A stretch of DNA of 64,000 nt from Streptomyces sp. SJL17-4 (GCF_036826855.1 NZ_CP104578.1:62001-126000); one strand, 5' to 3'. Positions 32,168-41,045 are shown, counted from the first letter of the stretch. Numbers and translations are program-made. Notes: generated by a model not told the origin, from the letters alone.

Positions 32168-33369
32168 TGTCCCGTACGAGAAAACTCACAGCCGCGCGGC
32201 TCGGTCCGCGGGACGTGCTTCACGTCGGCTCCGCCGGACTGCGGAGCCGGCCCGTGCGGGTGGTGCTCTCGGCCCTCGGCATCGCCATCGGGATCGCCAC
32301 GATGATCGCGGTCGTGGGCATCTCCGCCTCCAGCCAGGCCCAGTTGCTGCGCCAGCTCGACGCGCTCGGTACGAACATGCTGGTCGCCAAGCCGGGCGAG
32401 GGGATGTTCAGCGGGCAGGAGGTCAAGCTGCCGAAGGACGCGGTGGGGATGGTCGGCAGGATCGCGGGAGTGGAGGAGGCCGCCGGGACCGGTGACCTCA
32501 CGAGTTCGGTGCGCCGATCCGAGAAGATCCCCGAGGCGGAGACCGGCGGGATCGCGGTGAAGGCGGCGACGGAGGGACTTCTCGACGTCCTCAGGGGCGG
32601 GCTTTCGTCCGGCACCTGGCTGAACACCGCCACCGGCCGCTACCCGTCCGTGGTCCTCGGTCATGTCGCCGCCGAGCGGCTCGGCATCACCGAGCCGGGC
32701 CGGCAGGTCTGGATCGACGACCGGTACTTCACGGTCATCGGCATCCTCGACCCGCTGCCGCTCGCGCCCGAGATCGAGCGGTCGGCCCTGGTCGGCTGGG
32801 CGGGCGCGGAGCGGCTGCTGGGCTTCGACGGGCATCCGACGACGGTGTACGAGCGGTCCACCGACGCCTCCGTGGAGGACGTGCAGCGGCTGCTCGCTCC
32901 GACGATCGATCCGCAGAACCCGCAGAACGTGTCGGTCGGCGATCCGTCGTCGGCGCTCAAGGCCAAGGCGGCGACGGAGGGGGCGTTCTCCACGCTGCTC
33001 CTGGGGCTCGGCGGGATCGCGCTCCTGGTGGGCGGGGTCGGCGTCGCCAACACCATGATCATCTCGGTCCTCGAACGCCGCCACGAGATCGGCCTCCGCC
33101 GGTCCCTGGGCGCGACGAGGGGCCAGATCAGGATCCAGTTCGTGACGGAGTCCCTGATGCTGTCCGGCCTCGGCGGCCTGGCGGGCGTGGCGCTCGGCGG
33201 GGCGGCGACGGGGGTGTACGCGTCGACGGGCGGGCTGCCGTGGGTCGTACCGCCGTGGGCGGTGGGCGGCGGCTTCGCGGCGACGCTCGCCATCGGCACG
33301 GTGGCGGGGCTGTACCCGGCGGTCAGGGCGTCACGGTTGTCGCCGACGCTGGCGTTGGCGGCGGCGTAG
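32167..33369 (+). CDS. MacB/FtsX-type ABC permease
   Basis: 400 residues: TM1 about 36-58, a large extracytoplasmic MacB_PCD domain (about 60-275) and three C-terminal TM helices with the FtsX signature GGVGVANTMIISVLERRHEIGLRRSLGATRGQIR. Mechanotransmission exporter of peptides or antibiotics with the adaptor and ATPase. The preceding two-component system suggests induction by an extracellular compound. Transcription ends at the strong hairpin at 33403-33443. Confidence 0.93.
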   Translation: MSRTRKLTAARLGPRDVLHVGSAGLRSRPVRVVLSALGIAIGIATMIAVVGISASSQAQLLRQLDALGTNMLVAKPGEGMFSGQEVKLPKDAVGMVGRIAGVEEAAGTGDLTSSVRRSEKIPEAETGGIAVKAATEGLLDVLRGGLSSGTWLNTATGRYPSVVLGHVAAERLGITEPGRQVWIDDRYFTVIGILDPLPLAPEIERSALVGWAGAERLLGFDGHPTTVYERSTDASVEDVQRLLAPTIDPQNPQNVSVGDPSSALKAKAATEGAFSTLLLGLGGIALLVGGVGVANTMIISVLERRHEIGLRRSLGATRGQIRIQFVTESLMLSGLGGLAGVALGGAATGVYASTGGLPWVVPPWAVGGGFAATLAIGTVAGLYPAVRASRLSPTLALAAA

Positions 33370-33402
33370 GAACGCCGACGCTCCGCCGTACGGCTCTCGG
33401 TG

Positions 33403-33443
33403 CGCCCCCGGCCGCCCGGCTCACCCCCGGGCGGCCGGGGGCG
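33403..33443 (+). terminator. Strong hairpin terminator of efflux operon
   Basis: Perfect 17-base arms (33403-33419 and 33427-33443) with a 7-base loop CTCACCC, 33 bases after the permease stop. No U-tract, as usual in Streptomyces. Confidence 0.85.
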
Positions 33444-33513
33444 TCCGAGTTCGCCTCGGGTCCCCACCGAAAACGCGGTGCACGGGGCGCCGGCCCGCTG
33501 TGATACTCGTCCG

Positions 33514-34437
33514 ATGATCAGCATGTCTGCCGCCGTCCTCGACTCGCTGCACGGGCTCGCCTTCGGTGACGCCTTCGGTGACCGGTGGTTCGGCATCCTG
33601 CGCCGGGAGGGCCCAGGGGCCCTGGAGTCACGGACGCCGCCGCCGGAGTCGCTGTGGCAGTGGAGTGACGACACCGCCCAGGCGCTCGTTCTCGTCCGGG
33701 AACTCGCCGAGGGTGGCGGCAGCGTCGACCAGGACCGTCTGGCTCTGGGTCTCGCGGCGGCCTACGCCGACGACACGCACCGGGGGTACGGCGCCTCGAT
33801 GCACGACGTCCTCCGTCGGATCGGAGCGGGCGAGCCCTGGCGCGAGGTGGTCGCCGGGCAGTTCGGCGGTCAGGGCTCCTGGGGTAACGGCGCGGCCATG
33901 CGCGTCGCCCCGCTCGGCGCCTGGCACGCCGCCGACCTCGACGCGGTCGCCGAGCAGGCGGCACGCCAGAGCATGGTCTCGCACCATCATCCGGAGGCGG
34001 TCGCGGGTGCGGTGGCGGTCGCGGTCGCCGCCGCGCTGGCGACGCGCAGCCGGGGCGGACCCGCCCCTGCGCGGCCGGAGTTCCTCCGGGCGGTCGCCGC
34101 ACGCCTCCCCGACGGCGACGTCCGGTCGGGTGTGCGGATCGCGGCCCGGATGCCGGAGCGCACCTCGGTCCGGCACGCCGCGGAGGTCCTGGGTTCCGGC
34201 TACCGGATGTCCGGGCCCGACACCGTTCCCTACGCCCTGTGGTGTGCGGCGGGGCACCTCGACGACCTGCACGAGGGCCTGTGGTTCACGGTCGCCGGTC
34301 GCGGTGACATCGACACCACCTGCGCGATGGTGGGCGGGGTGATCGCCGCCCGGACGGGGGTCGCCGGCCTTCCCGCTGCCTGGCACGCGGCCCGTGAACC
34401 GCTGCCGCACCTGCCACCGGTCGTCCCTGAGCGGTGA
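33514..34437 (+). CDS. ADP-ribosylglycohydrolase family protein
   Basis: 307 residues of the DraG/ARH fold. Family motifs: LHGLAFGDAFGDRWF at the N-terminus, metal site WSDDTAQ (about 50), GNGAAMRVAPLG, HHHPEAVAGAVAVA and the second metal site GDIDTTCAMVGG. Such enzymes remove ADP-ribose from proteins or small molecules, or act on related substrates. ATG 33514 chosen as the first start of the conserved region. Monocistronic, bounded by hairpins on both sides. Confidence 0.93.
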   Translation: MISMSAAVLDSLHGLAFGDAFGDRWFGILRREGPGALESRTPPPESLWQWSDDTAQALVLVRELAEGGGSVDQDRLALGLAAAYADDTHRGYGASMHDVLRRIGAGEPWREVVAGQFGGQGSWGNGAAMRVAPLGAWHAADLDAVAEQAARQSMVSHHHPEAVAGAVAVAVAAALATRSRGGPAPARPEFLRAVAARLPDGDVRSGVRIAARMPERTSVRHAAEVLGSGYRMSGPDTVPYALWCAAGHLDDLHEGLWFTVAGRGDIDTTCAMVGGVIAARTGVAGLPAAWHAAREPLPHLPPVVPER

Positions 34438-34439
34438 AT

Positions 34440-34475
34440 CCCGGCCGGCCGGGATCGAACCCCCGGCCGGCCGGG
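34440..34475 (+). terminator. Hairpin terminator after ADP-ribosylglycohydrolase
   Basis: Arms CCCGGCCGGCCGGG (34440-34453 and 34462-34475), loop ATCGAACC, starting 2 bases after the stop codon. The minus-strand loop reads GGTTCGAT, which resembles a tRNA T-loop, but no tRNA surrounds it. Confidence 0.8.
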
Positions 34476-34483
34476 CACGCGAG

Positions 34484-34765
34484 GTGGCCACGGCCTATGT
34501 CGCCATGTACATCGCCGCTGCCCCGCACCAGGCGGCCAACGTCCGCCGGCTCGGTTTCGGCGACGAGGACCTCGTGGGCGGCCCGAGCCGGTGGCTGGTG
34601 GACGCGATCGTCGCGTACGGCGACACGGACGCCGCCGTACGACGCGTACAAGAGCACCTCGACGCCGGGGCCGACCACGTCTGCCTGCAGGTCCTGACGG
34701 CCGACCCGACCGTTTTACCGGAGCGCGAACGGCGCGAGCTCGCCCCGGCGCTGGTGTCCGGATGA
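34484..34765 (+). pseudogene. 3' remnant of F420-dependent LLM-class oxidoreductase
   Basis: The 93 codons match only the C-terminal end of TIGR03620-type LLM oxidoreductases: VRRLGFGDEDLVGGPSRWLVDAIV, GDTDAAVRRVQEHLDAGADHVCLQVLTADP and a final helix. The F420-binding barrel (about 190 residues) is missing and the sequence begins directly after the terminator hairpin. A TTA codon (34715-34717) is present. GTG 34484 could start translation but the product would lack an active site. Confidence 0.75.
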
Positions 34766-34772
34766 CGGGCCG

Positions 34773-35537
34773 TCACTCCACCGTCCCCCACCACGTCCCG
34801 CCCCGTGCCGCATCCGCCGCCGGGTCGCCGGCGGCGCCGTCGGCGAGGGCGAGTCGGGAGACGATGCGGTAGCGGTCGCCCCGGTAGAGGGAGCGGACGT
34901 ACTCGACCGGCCTGCCGTTCGTGTCGGAGGTGATCCGGTCGAAGAGGAGCGCGGGCGACAGGACCGGCACGCCGAGCAGGGCCGCCTCCTCCTCGCTCAG
35001 CACGGTCGGCTCGATCGACTGGACCGCGTGGGCCGGACGGATGCCGCGCCGCTCCCGCAGGTGGGCGTAGAAGCCGCCTTCCATGTCGGCGGCGGTGAGC
35101 CCGGGGACCAGGTCGGCCGGGACGTGGAGGTGTTCCAGGGCGATCGGGGCTCCGTCGACGTGCCGCAGGCGCGTCACGTGGACGAGTTCCGCCGCCGGGG
35201 AGATCGCCAGTCTGCGGCCGATACGGGCACCGGCCCGTACGGTGCGGAGGGCGAGCACCGTGCTCGTCCAGTCGCCGCGGCTGCGGGGCGCGCCGGCCGC
35301 CCGGTGTTCGGCGACCAGTTCCTGCGTGATCTTGTCCGGTGCGACGAACATGCCGCGGCCGTGTTCGCGTACCAGCAGGCCCGTGGCGACGAGTTCGTCG
35401 ACCGCCGCCCGCAGGGTGGGCCGGGAGACGCCGAGGGTGGCGCAGAGGGTGCGCTCGGACGGGATGGCGTCGCCGGGGCGGCGGCTCTCGATCACGGTCA
35501 GCAGATGCTCCCGTACGCGCTCCCGCTTCAGCTCCAT
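34773..35537 (-). CDS. GntR/UTRA regulator, copy B
   Basis: 254 residues: N-terminal GntR wHTH (RERVREHLLTVIESRRPGDAIPSERTLCATLGVSRPTLRAAVDELVATGLLVREHGRGMFVAP) and a C-terminal UTRA ligand domain (about 90-240) ending RPVEYVRSLYRGDRYRIVSRLAL. The end is like DasR, the GlcNAc-phosphate-responsive regulator. About two-thirds identical to the next gene, so a tandem duplicate. ATG 35537. Likely controls the divergent sugar operon together with its paralogue. Confidence 0.92.
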   Translation of the reverse strand: MELKRERVREHLLTVIESRRPGDAIPSERTLCATLGVSRPTLRAAVDELVATGLLVREHGRGMFVAPDKITQELVAEHRAAGAPRSRGDWTSTVLALRTVRAGARIGRRLAISPAAELVHVTRLRHVDGAPIALEHLHVPADLVPGLTAADMEGGFYAHLRERRGIRPAHAVQSIEPTVLSEEEAALLGVPVLSPALLFDRITSDTNGRPVEYVRSLYRGDRYRIVSRLALADGAAGDPAADAARGGTWWGTVE

Positions 35538-35572
35538 GCCGTCCCCTCCCCCGCGCGCCGTTCCGCTGCCGG

Positions 35573-36340
35573 TCAGTATGCATCCCCCTCCGTGGAGGAG
35601 GTCACGAGGCCGTCGCGGGTGAAGTCGAGGCGGGAGACGATGCGGTAGCGGTCGCCCCGGTAGACCGAGTGGACGTACTCGACGGGGCGGCCCGCGGTGT
35701 CCAGGGTGAGGCGTTCGATCAGCAGGGCGGGCGAGAGGACGGGGACGTCCAGGAGCGCGGCCTCGTCCTCGCTGACGACGGTCGGTTCGATCGACTGGGT
35801 GGCCTCCTGGACGTGGACTCGGTGGTGCTCCCGCAGGTGGTCGTAGAGATCGCCCGCTTCGAGCTCCTCCGGGGTGAGCGCGGCGCCCACCAGGTCCGCC
35901 GGGATGTGCAGGTGCTCGATGGCCATGGGTGAGCCGTCGACCAGGCGGAGGCGGGCGACGTAGAGCAGTTCGGCGGCGGGCGAGAGCCGGAGTCTGCGGC
36001 CGATGCGGGCGCCGGCCCGGACCGTGGCGGATTCCAGGACCGTGCTGGACCAGCTGCCCGAGGCGCGGGGGACGGTGAAGGCCGCGTCGTCCGGGGCGAG
36101 CCGCTGGGTGATCTTGGCGGGGGCGACGAACATCCCGCGGCCGTGTTCCCTCACCAGCGCGCCGGTCGCGACGAGTTCGTCGACGGCCGCGCGCAAGGTG
36201 GGCCGGGAGACGCCGAGGGTGGCGCACAGGGTGCGCTCGGAGGGGATCGGGTCGCCGGGGCCGCCCGCCTCGATCAGGCCCAGCAGGTGCTCCCGTACCC
36301 GCTCCCGCTTCAGCACCCCGCTGGAGGAGCCGTCCTTCAT
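35573..36340 (-). CDS. GntR/UTRA regulator, copy A
   Basis: 255 residues, same architecture as copy B: wHTH with PSERTLCATLGVSRPTLRAAVDELVATGALVREHGRGMFVAPAK and UTRA domain ending RPVEYVHSVYRGDRYRIVSRLDF. The recognition helix SRPTLRAAVDEL is identical in both, so both probably bind the same operator, whereas their ligand domains have diverged. ATG 36340 is used; in-frame GTG 36355 is an alternative. The gene is divergent from the sugar ABC operon and flanked by GntR-type palindromes. Confidence 0.92.
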   Translation of the reverse strand: MKDGSSSGVLKRERVREHLLGLIEAGGPGDPIPSERTLCATLGVSRPTLRAAVDELVATGALVREHGRGMFVAPAKITQRLAPDDAAFTVPRASGSWSSTVLESATVRAGARIGRRLRLSPAAELLYVARLRLVDGSPMAIEHLHIPADLVGAALTPEELEAGDLYDHLREHHRVHVQEATQSIEPTVVSEDEAALLDVPVLSPALLIERLTLDTAGRPVEYVHSVYRGDRYRIVSRLDFTRDGLVTSSTEGDAY

Positions 36341-36357
36341 GCCATCCACCCTCACCC

Positions 36358-36378
36358 TGACTGGTCAACTGGTAAGTC
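36358..36378. promoter_or_regulatory. GntR-type half-site cluster near regulator start
   Basis: TGACTGGTCAACTGGTAAGTC: direct ACTGGT repeats and a TGGTCAA core shared with the palindrome at 36487. It lies 18-38 bases before the copy A ATG, suggesting autoregulation. Confidence 0.45.
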
Positions 36379-36486
36379 CGATACTAGCCGCAGCGATTGA
36401 GCCATGACCCGGTGAACAACCCATGTTTTTCAAGGGATTGACGACTCCCTCCGGGCGTGCCACCTTCTGGTCACACACCTGACCAC

Positions 36487-36502
36487 TTGACCAATTGGTC
36501 AA
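36487..36502. promoter_or_regulatory. Perfect 16-base palindrome upstream of sugar ABC operon
   Basis: TTGACCAATTGGTCAA, 19 bases before the lipoprotein GTG, preceded by another GACCA half-site (ACCTGACCACT). The GGTC/GACC arms are typical of HutC/UTRA GntR proteins, but the spacing differs from the DasR dre consensus. Confidence 0.65.
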
Positions 36503-36520
36503 CCATTCATCGAGGTGCCC

Positions 36521-37780
36521 GTGAAGACTCGTCCCCTCGCCGGCTCCGTCGCCCTCGCGGCAGCCGTCGCCCTCACCGCCACGGCCTGTGGCGGGTCGGG
36601 CGACCCGGCGGCCTCCGGCGGACCGGAGAAGGTCACCGTATGGATCATGAAGGACAGCGTCACCGACGCCTTCCTCGACCGCTTCCGCGCCGGCTTCGAG
36701 GCGGAGCACGAGGACATCGACCTGGACATCCAGATCCAGGAGTGGGACGGCATCGGGGAGAAGGTGACGGCCGCCCTCGCCAGCAAGGACGCCCCGGACG
36801 TCATCGAGGTCGGCAACACCCAGATCGCGCAGTACGCGGCGAGCGGCGGCGTCCGCGACCTCAGCGACAAGACCGCCGAGCTGAACGGCGCGGACTGGCT
36901 GCCGGGGCTCGCCGAGCCCGGGAAGGTCGACGGCAAGCAGTACGGCATCCCCTGGTACGCCGCCAACCGGGTCGTGATCTACCACAAGGACCTCTTCGCC
37001 CGCGCGGGCGTGACCACACCCCCGAAGACGCAGGCCGAGTGGCTCACCGTCACCGCGAAGCTCAACCGGGGCAGAACCCAGGGCATCTACCTGCCCGGCC
37101 AGAACTGGTACGCCCTGTCCGGCTTCGTCTGGGAGGAGGGAGGCGACCTCGCGGTCAAGGACGGGGCCTCGTGGAAGGGGGCGCTCGACACCCCGCAGGC
37201 GCGCTCCGGCATGGACTTCTACCGGCAGCTCCAGGCCCTCGGCAAGGGTCCCAAGGACTCCGACGAGGCCAAGCCCCCGCAGGCCGAGGTCTTCGCCAAG
37301 GGCGAGACCGCCCAGATCATCGCCGTACCGGGCGGCGCGAAGATCGTCGAGGAGATCAACCCCGCGCTCAAGGGCAAGCTCGGCTTCTTCCCGATCCCCG
37401 GCAAGACCGCGGGGAAGCCGGGCGCCGTCTTCACCGGCGGCTCCGACCTCATCGTGCCCGAGACCTCGACCCACCCCGAGGGGGCCTACGAGGTGGTCAA
37501 GGCGCTCGCCGGCGAGAAGTGGCAGACGGACATGGCCAGAACGATGAGTTACGTGCCCAACCGCACCTCGCTCGCACGGGTGATCCAGGACGACGAGGGG
37601 ACGGCCGCGATGGCGGCGGGCGCCGCCCAGGGCCGGGCGACGCCGAACTCCCCGCAGTGGGCGGCCGTCGAGGCCACCAACCCGATCAAGCAGTACATGA
37701 CCGCCGTGCTCACCGGCACCGATCCCGCACAGGCGGCCGCGACCGCCTCGCAGAGCATCACCAAGACCCTCGGCTCGTGA
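36521..37780 (+). CDS. Sugar ABC transporter substrate-binding lipoprotein
   Basis: 419 residues, cluster B/family 1 solute-binding protein related to DasA/NgcE. Lipoprotein signal ALTATAC. Landmarks: VTVWIMKDSVTDAFLDRF, SKDAPDVIEVGNTQIAQYAASGGVRDLS, YGIPWYAANRVVIYHKDLF and VFTGGSDLIVPETSTHPEGAYEVVKALAGE. GTG 36521 is chosen because GAGG is 6 bases upstream; GTG 36515 is in frame. With a GH20 enzyme in the operon, the ligand is probably a GlcNAc-containing oligosaccharide such as chitobiose; this is inference. GTGA overlap with the first permease. Confidence 0.92.
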   Translation: MKTRPLAGSVALAAAVALTATACGGSGDPAASGGPEKVTVWIMKDSVTDAFLDRFRAGFEAEHEDIDLDIQIQEWDGIGEKVTAALASKDAPDVIEVGNTQIAQYAASGGVRDLSDKTAELNGADWLPGLAEPGKVDGKQYGIPWYAANRVVIYHKDLFARAGVTTPPKTQAEWLTVTAKLNRGRTQGIYLPGQNWYALSGFVWEEGGDLAVKDGASWKGALDTPQARSGMDFYRQLQALGKGPKDSDEAKPPQAEVFAKGETAQIIAVPGGAKIVEEINPALKGKLGFFPIPGKTAGKPGAVFTGGSDLIVPETSTHPEGAYEVVKALAGEKWQTDMARTMSYVPNRTSLARVIQDDEGTAAMAAGAAQGRATPNSPQWAAVEATNPIKQYMTAVLTGTDPAQAAATASQSITKTLGS

Positions 37781-38700
37781 GCGGCCCCGCCGTACGGCTC
37801 CCCGACCGGTCGAACCGGGCGGCCTTCTGGCCCTACCTCCTGGTCGCCCCCACCGTCCTCGGCGGTCTGCTCCTCCTCGGATATCCCTTCGTCCGCAATC
37901 TGCTCATCTCCTTCCAGCAGTACGGCATGGGCGAACTCATCCGTGGCGACGCCTCGTTCGTGGGGTTCGACAACTACCGGACCGTGCTCGCCGACCCCGA
38001 GTTCTGGGAGGTCGTCCGGCGCACCTTCTGGTGGACCCTGATCAACGTCGTGCTGATCATGGTGATCGGGACGCTGGTCGCCCTGATGATGCAGCGGCTC
38101 GGCCGGCGGATGCGGATCCTGGTGACGACCGGTCTGGTCCTCGCGTGGGCCAGCCCGGTCATCGCCACCACGACCGTCTTCCAGTGGCTCTTCGCCTCCC
38201 GGCTCGGAGTGGTCAACTGGGTCCTCGTCCGGCTGGGGTTCGAGTCCTTCGAGGGGTACTCGTGGCTGGCGGACGGGCCCGCCGCGTTCACCGTCCTGGT
38301 CCTGCTGGTGGTCTGGCAGTCGGTGCCCTTCGCCGCGATCACGCTGCACTCGGCGCTGCTGACCGTCCCCGCCGAGCTGTACGAGTCGGCCCGGCTCGAC
38401 GGCGCGGGTGGCCTGCGGATCTTCCGCTCGGTCACGCTTCCGCTGCTGCGCCCGATCTTCGGTCTCGTCCTCTGTCTGGAGGTCATCTGGGTCTTCCGCT
38501 GCTTCGCGCAGATCTGGGCCGTGACCAAGGGCGGGCCGGGCGAGGCGACGACCACCCTGCCCGTGTACGCCTACCGGGTGGCCCAGTCGCTGCACCGCTA
38601 CGACCTCGGGGCGGCCGTCTCCACGCTCACGGTCCTTCTCCTCGTCGCCGTACTGATCGCCTACTTCCGCCAGATGCTCCGACAGGAGGCCGACCGGTGA
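37777..38700 (+). CDS. Sugar ABC permease 1 (MalF/DasB type)
   Basis: 307 residues, six TM helices, binding-protein-dependent permease fold. The ATPase-coupling EAA loop reads VPAELYESARLDGAGGLRIFRSVTLPLLRP. Pairs with permease 2. As in other Streptomyces sugar transporters, the operon lacks its own ATPase and would use the shared MsiK protein. GTGA overlaps at both ends. Confidence 0.94.
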   Translation: MSGPAVRLPDRSNRAAFWPYLLVAPTVLGGLLLLGYPFVRNLLISFQQYGMGELIRGDASFVGFDNYRTVLADPEFWEVVRRTFWWTLINVVLIMVIGTLVALMMQRLGRRMRILVTTGLVLAWASPVIATTTVFQWLFASRLGVVNWVLVRLGFESFEGYSWLADGPAAFTVLVLLVVWQSVPFAAITLHSALLTVPAELYESARLDGAGGLRIFRSVTLPLLRPIFGLVLCLEVIWVFRCFAQIWAVTKGGPGEATTTLPVYAYRVAQSLHRYDLGAAVSTLTVLLLVAVLIAYFRQMLRQEADR

Positions 38701-39530
38701 CCCCGCGCGCCCTGCGCCGACTCCCCCTCAACACCGCGGCGGCGCTCGTCTTCGTCCTGGCCGTGTTCCCGGTGTACTGGATGGTCCTCACGGCATTCCG
38801 GCCGACCCGCGACATCCAGTCCGAGACCCCGCGGTTCCTGCCCGTCTCCGTCACCCTGGAGCACTTCCGGAACGCGGTGGCCGCCGACGGGTTCTGGATC
38901 TTCTGGCGCAACAGCCTGCTGGTGACCGCGGGTTGCGTCGTGCTCGCCCTCGTGGTGGCGCTGGCCGCCGCGTTCGCCGTCGCCCGGATGAACTGGCGCG
39001 GCCGACGGGGCTTCATCCTGATGGTCTTCATCGCCCAGGTGGCGCCCTGGGAAGCGTTGTTGATCCCGATGTACGTGATCGCCCGGGACGCCGACCTGCT
39101 CGACCGGCTCGCGACCCTCAGTCTCATCTACTTCATGGTCACCCTGCCCTTCACCATCGTGACCCTCCGCTCCTTCCTGGCGGCGGTCCCGGCCGAGCTG
39201 GAGGAGGCCGCACAGGTCGACGGGTGCACCCGCACCGCCGCGTTCCGCCGGGTGACGCTCCCGCTGCTGGCCCCCGGACTGCTCGCGACCTCGCTCTTCG
39301 GGTTCATCACCGCGTGGAACGAGTTCGCCTTCGCCAACATGCTCATCATCAAGAACCAGGACGACCGCACCCTGCCCGTCTGGCTGTCGTCCTTCTCCAA
39401 TGTCTTCGGCACCGACTGGGGCGCCACCATGGCCGCCTCCACCCTCTTCGCCCTGCCCGTCCTCGTCCTCTTCCTGGTCCTGCAGGGCCGGGTCGCCGCC
39501 GGAATGACCGGCGGAGCCGTGAAGGGATAA
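38697..39530 (+). CDS. Sugar ABC permease 2 (MalG/DasC type)
   Basis: 277 residues, six TM helices, EAA loop VPAELEEAAQVDGCTRTAAFRRVTLPLLAPG and the MalG-like start VFPVYWMVLTAFRPTRDI. Forms the heterodimeric channel with permease 1. It ends 9 bases before the GH20 gene. Confidence 0.94.
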   Translation: MTPRALRRLPLNTAAALVFVLAVFPVYWMVLTAFRPTRDIQSETPRFLPVSVTLEHFRNAVAADGFWIFWRNSLLVTAGCVVLALVVALAAAFAVARMNWRGRRGFILMVFIAQVAPWEALLIPMYVIARDADLLDRLATLSLIYFMVTLPFTIVTLRSFLAAVPAELEEAAQVDGCTRTAAFRRVTLPLLAPGLLATSLFGFITAWNEFAFANMLIIKNQDDRTLPVWLSSFSNVFGTDWGATMAASTLFALPVLVLFLVLQGRVAAGMTGGAVKG

Positions 39531-39539
39531 CGCACCGCG

Positions 39540-41045
39540 ATGCCCCAGCCCCGACTCGTTCCCGAACCCACCCACCTCCACCTCCTGCCCGGCACGTTCA
39601 CCTTCGACGACTCGACCGCGCTCAAGGTCTCACCCGGCGCCGAAGGCGCCGCCGGACTGCTGCGCACCCTGCTCGGACCGGCCACCGGTCTGCCGCTGCC
39701 CGCGCGGGCCGACGGCTCCGTCGTCCTCGCGCTCGACCGCGCCCTCACCGGCCTCGGCGAGGAGGGATACGGCCTCACCATCGGCACCGAAGGGGTGCTG
39801 CTGCGGGCCGCCCGCCCGCAGGGGCTCCTCGCCGGCCTCCAGACCCTCCGCCAGCTGCTGCCCGTCGAGGCCCTCCGCGCCGAACCCGTCACCGGCGTCG
39901 CGTGGTCCGTGCCCTGCGCGCAGATCACCGACACCCCCCGCTTCCCCTGGCGCGGCTCCATGCTCGACGTCGCCCGCCGCTTCCGCCCCGTCTCCTACCT
40001 CCGGCGGTACGTCGACCTCCTCGCCCTCCACAAGCTCAACGTCCTCCACCTCCATCTCACCGACGACCAGGGCTGGCGCATGCCGGTCGCCGCGCTGCCC
40101 CGGCTCACCGAGGTCGGCGGGCTGCCGCACGGCGGTGCCTACACGCGGACCGAACTCACCGGCCTGGTGGCGTACGCGGCGGAGCGCGGCGTCACCGTCG
40201 TTCCCGAGATCGAGATGCCGGGGCATGTCCGGGCCGCGCTCGCCGCCTACCCCGAGCTCGGCAACCATCCGGGCCGTACCTATGACGTCTGGGACCGGTG
40301 GGGCGTGTGCGACACGATCCTCGGCGTCCACGACGGCGCCCTCGACTTCTGCCGCACCGTCCTGGACGAGGTGATGGACGTCTTCCCCTCCTCGTACGTG
40401 CACATCGGCGGTGAGGAGTGCCCCACGACCGAGTGGCACGACTCGCCCGCCGCGCGGCGGAGGGCCGCCGAGGAGGGGCTGCCGGGACCCTCGGCCCTGC
40501 ACGGCTGGTTCATGGAACGGATCGGACGGCACCTCCTCGACGCGGGACGGCAGCCGCTCAGCTGGACGGAGAACGGCGCCGACCTCCCGCCGTACTTCAC
40601 CGTCATGCCCTGGCGCGACGCCGACCACGGCCGTACGGCCGTCCGCCGCGGGCACCGGGTCGTCATGGCGCCGCACCGCACGACGTACCTCGACTACCCC
40701 CAGTCGGCCGGCCCCGCCGAACCGCCGGGCCAGGCCGGCGAGGTCGTCGACCTGCGCGCCGTGCACGGCAACGAACCCGCTCCGGCGGACTGGAGCCCGG
40801 AGGAGGCCGCCCGGGTCCTCGGCTCCCAGGTGCAGCTGTGGACCGAGTACGTGCCCACCACCGCGCACGCCGAGTACCTCACGTTTCCGCGGCTCTGCGC
40901 ACTCGCCGAGGTCGTCTGGACCGGCCGCCACGACTGGCCGGGCTTCCAGGAGCGCCTTCGCCACCACCGGACCCGGCTCGACACCCTCGGGGTGCCACGC
41001 CGCCTGCCCCCCACGCCCACGCCCCTCGTCACCACCGCCCCATGA
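39540..41045 (+). CDS. GH20 beta-N-acetylhexosaminidase
   Basis: 501 residues without signal peptide, so cytoplasmic, like DasD. N-terminal GH20b domain (about 1-130), then the barrel with RGSMLDVARRF, LNVLHLHLTDDQGW, VPEIEMPGHVRAALAAYPEL and catalytic segment VHIGGEECPTTEW. Classical enzymes have GG-Asp-Glu here (Asp orients the substrate acetamido group, Glu is acid/base); this protein has GG-Glu-Glu. Later WTEN and the Trp/Asp aglycone residues are present. It would hydrolyse imported GlcNAc oligomers. Fourth gene of the operon. Confidence 0.9.
   Translation: MPQPRLVPEPTHLHLLPGTFTFDDSTALKVSPGAEGAAGLLRTLLGPATGLPLPARADGSVVLALDRALTGLGEEGYGLTIGTEGVLLRAARPQGLLAGLQTLRQLLPVEALRAEPVTGVAWSVPCAQITDTPRFPWRGSMLDVARRFRPVSYLRRYVDLLALHKLNVLHLHLTDDQGWRMPVAALPRLTEVGGLPHGGAYTRTELTGLVAYAAERGVTVVPEIEMPGHVRAALAAYPELGNHPGRTYDVWDRWGVCDTILGVHDGALDFCRTVLDEVMDVFPSSYVHIGGEECPTTEWHDSPAARRRAAEEGLPGPSALHGWFMERIGRHLLDAGRQPLSWTENGADLPPYFTVMPWRDADHGRTAVRRGHRVVMAPHRTTYLDYPQSAGPAEPPGQAGEVVDLRAVHGNEPAPADWSPEEAARVLGSQVQLWTEYVPTTAHAEYLTFPRLCALAEVVWTGRHDWPGFQERLRHHRTRLDTLGVPRRLPPTPTPLVTTAP

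Noticed and set aside
34450..34464. T-arm-like sequence (GGGTTCGATCCC on the minus strand), suggesting a tRNA or att site
   Set aside because: It is only the loop of a GC-rich terminator hairpin; there is no anticodon arm, acceptor stem or integrase nearby.
36487..36502. Canonical DasR dre site
   Set aside because: The arms are GACC-AATT-GGTC rather than GGTC-TA-GACC; I list it only as a GntR-type operator.
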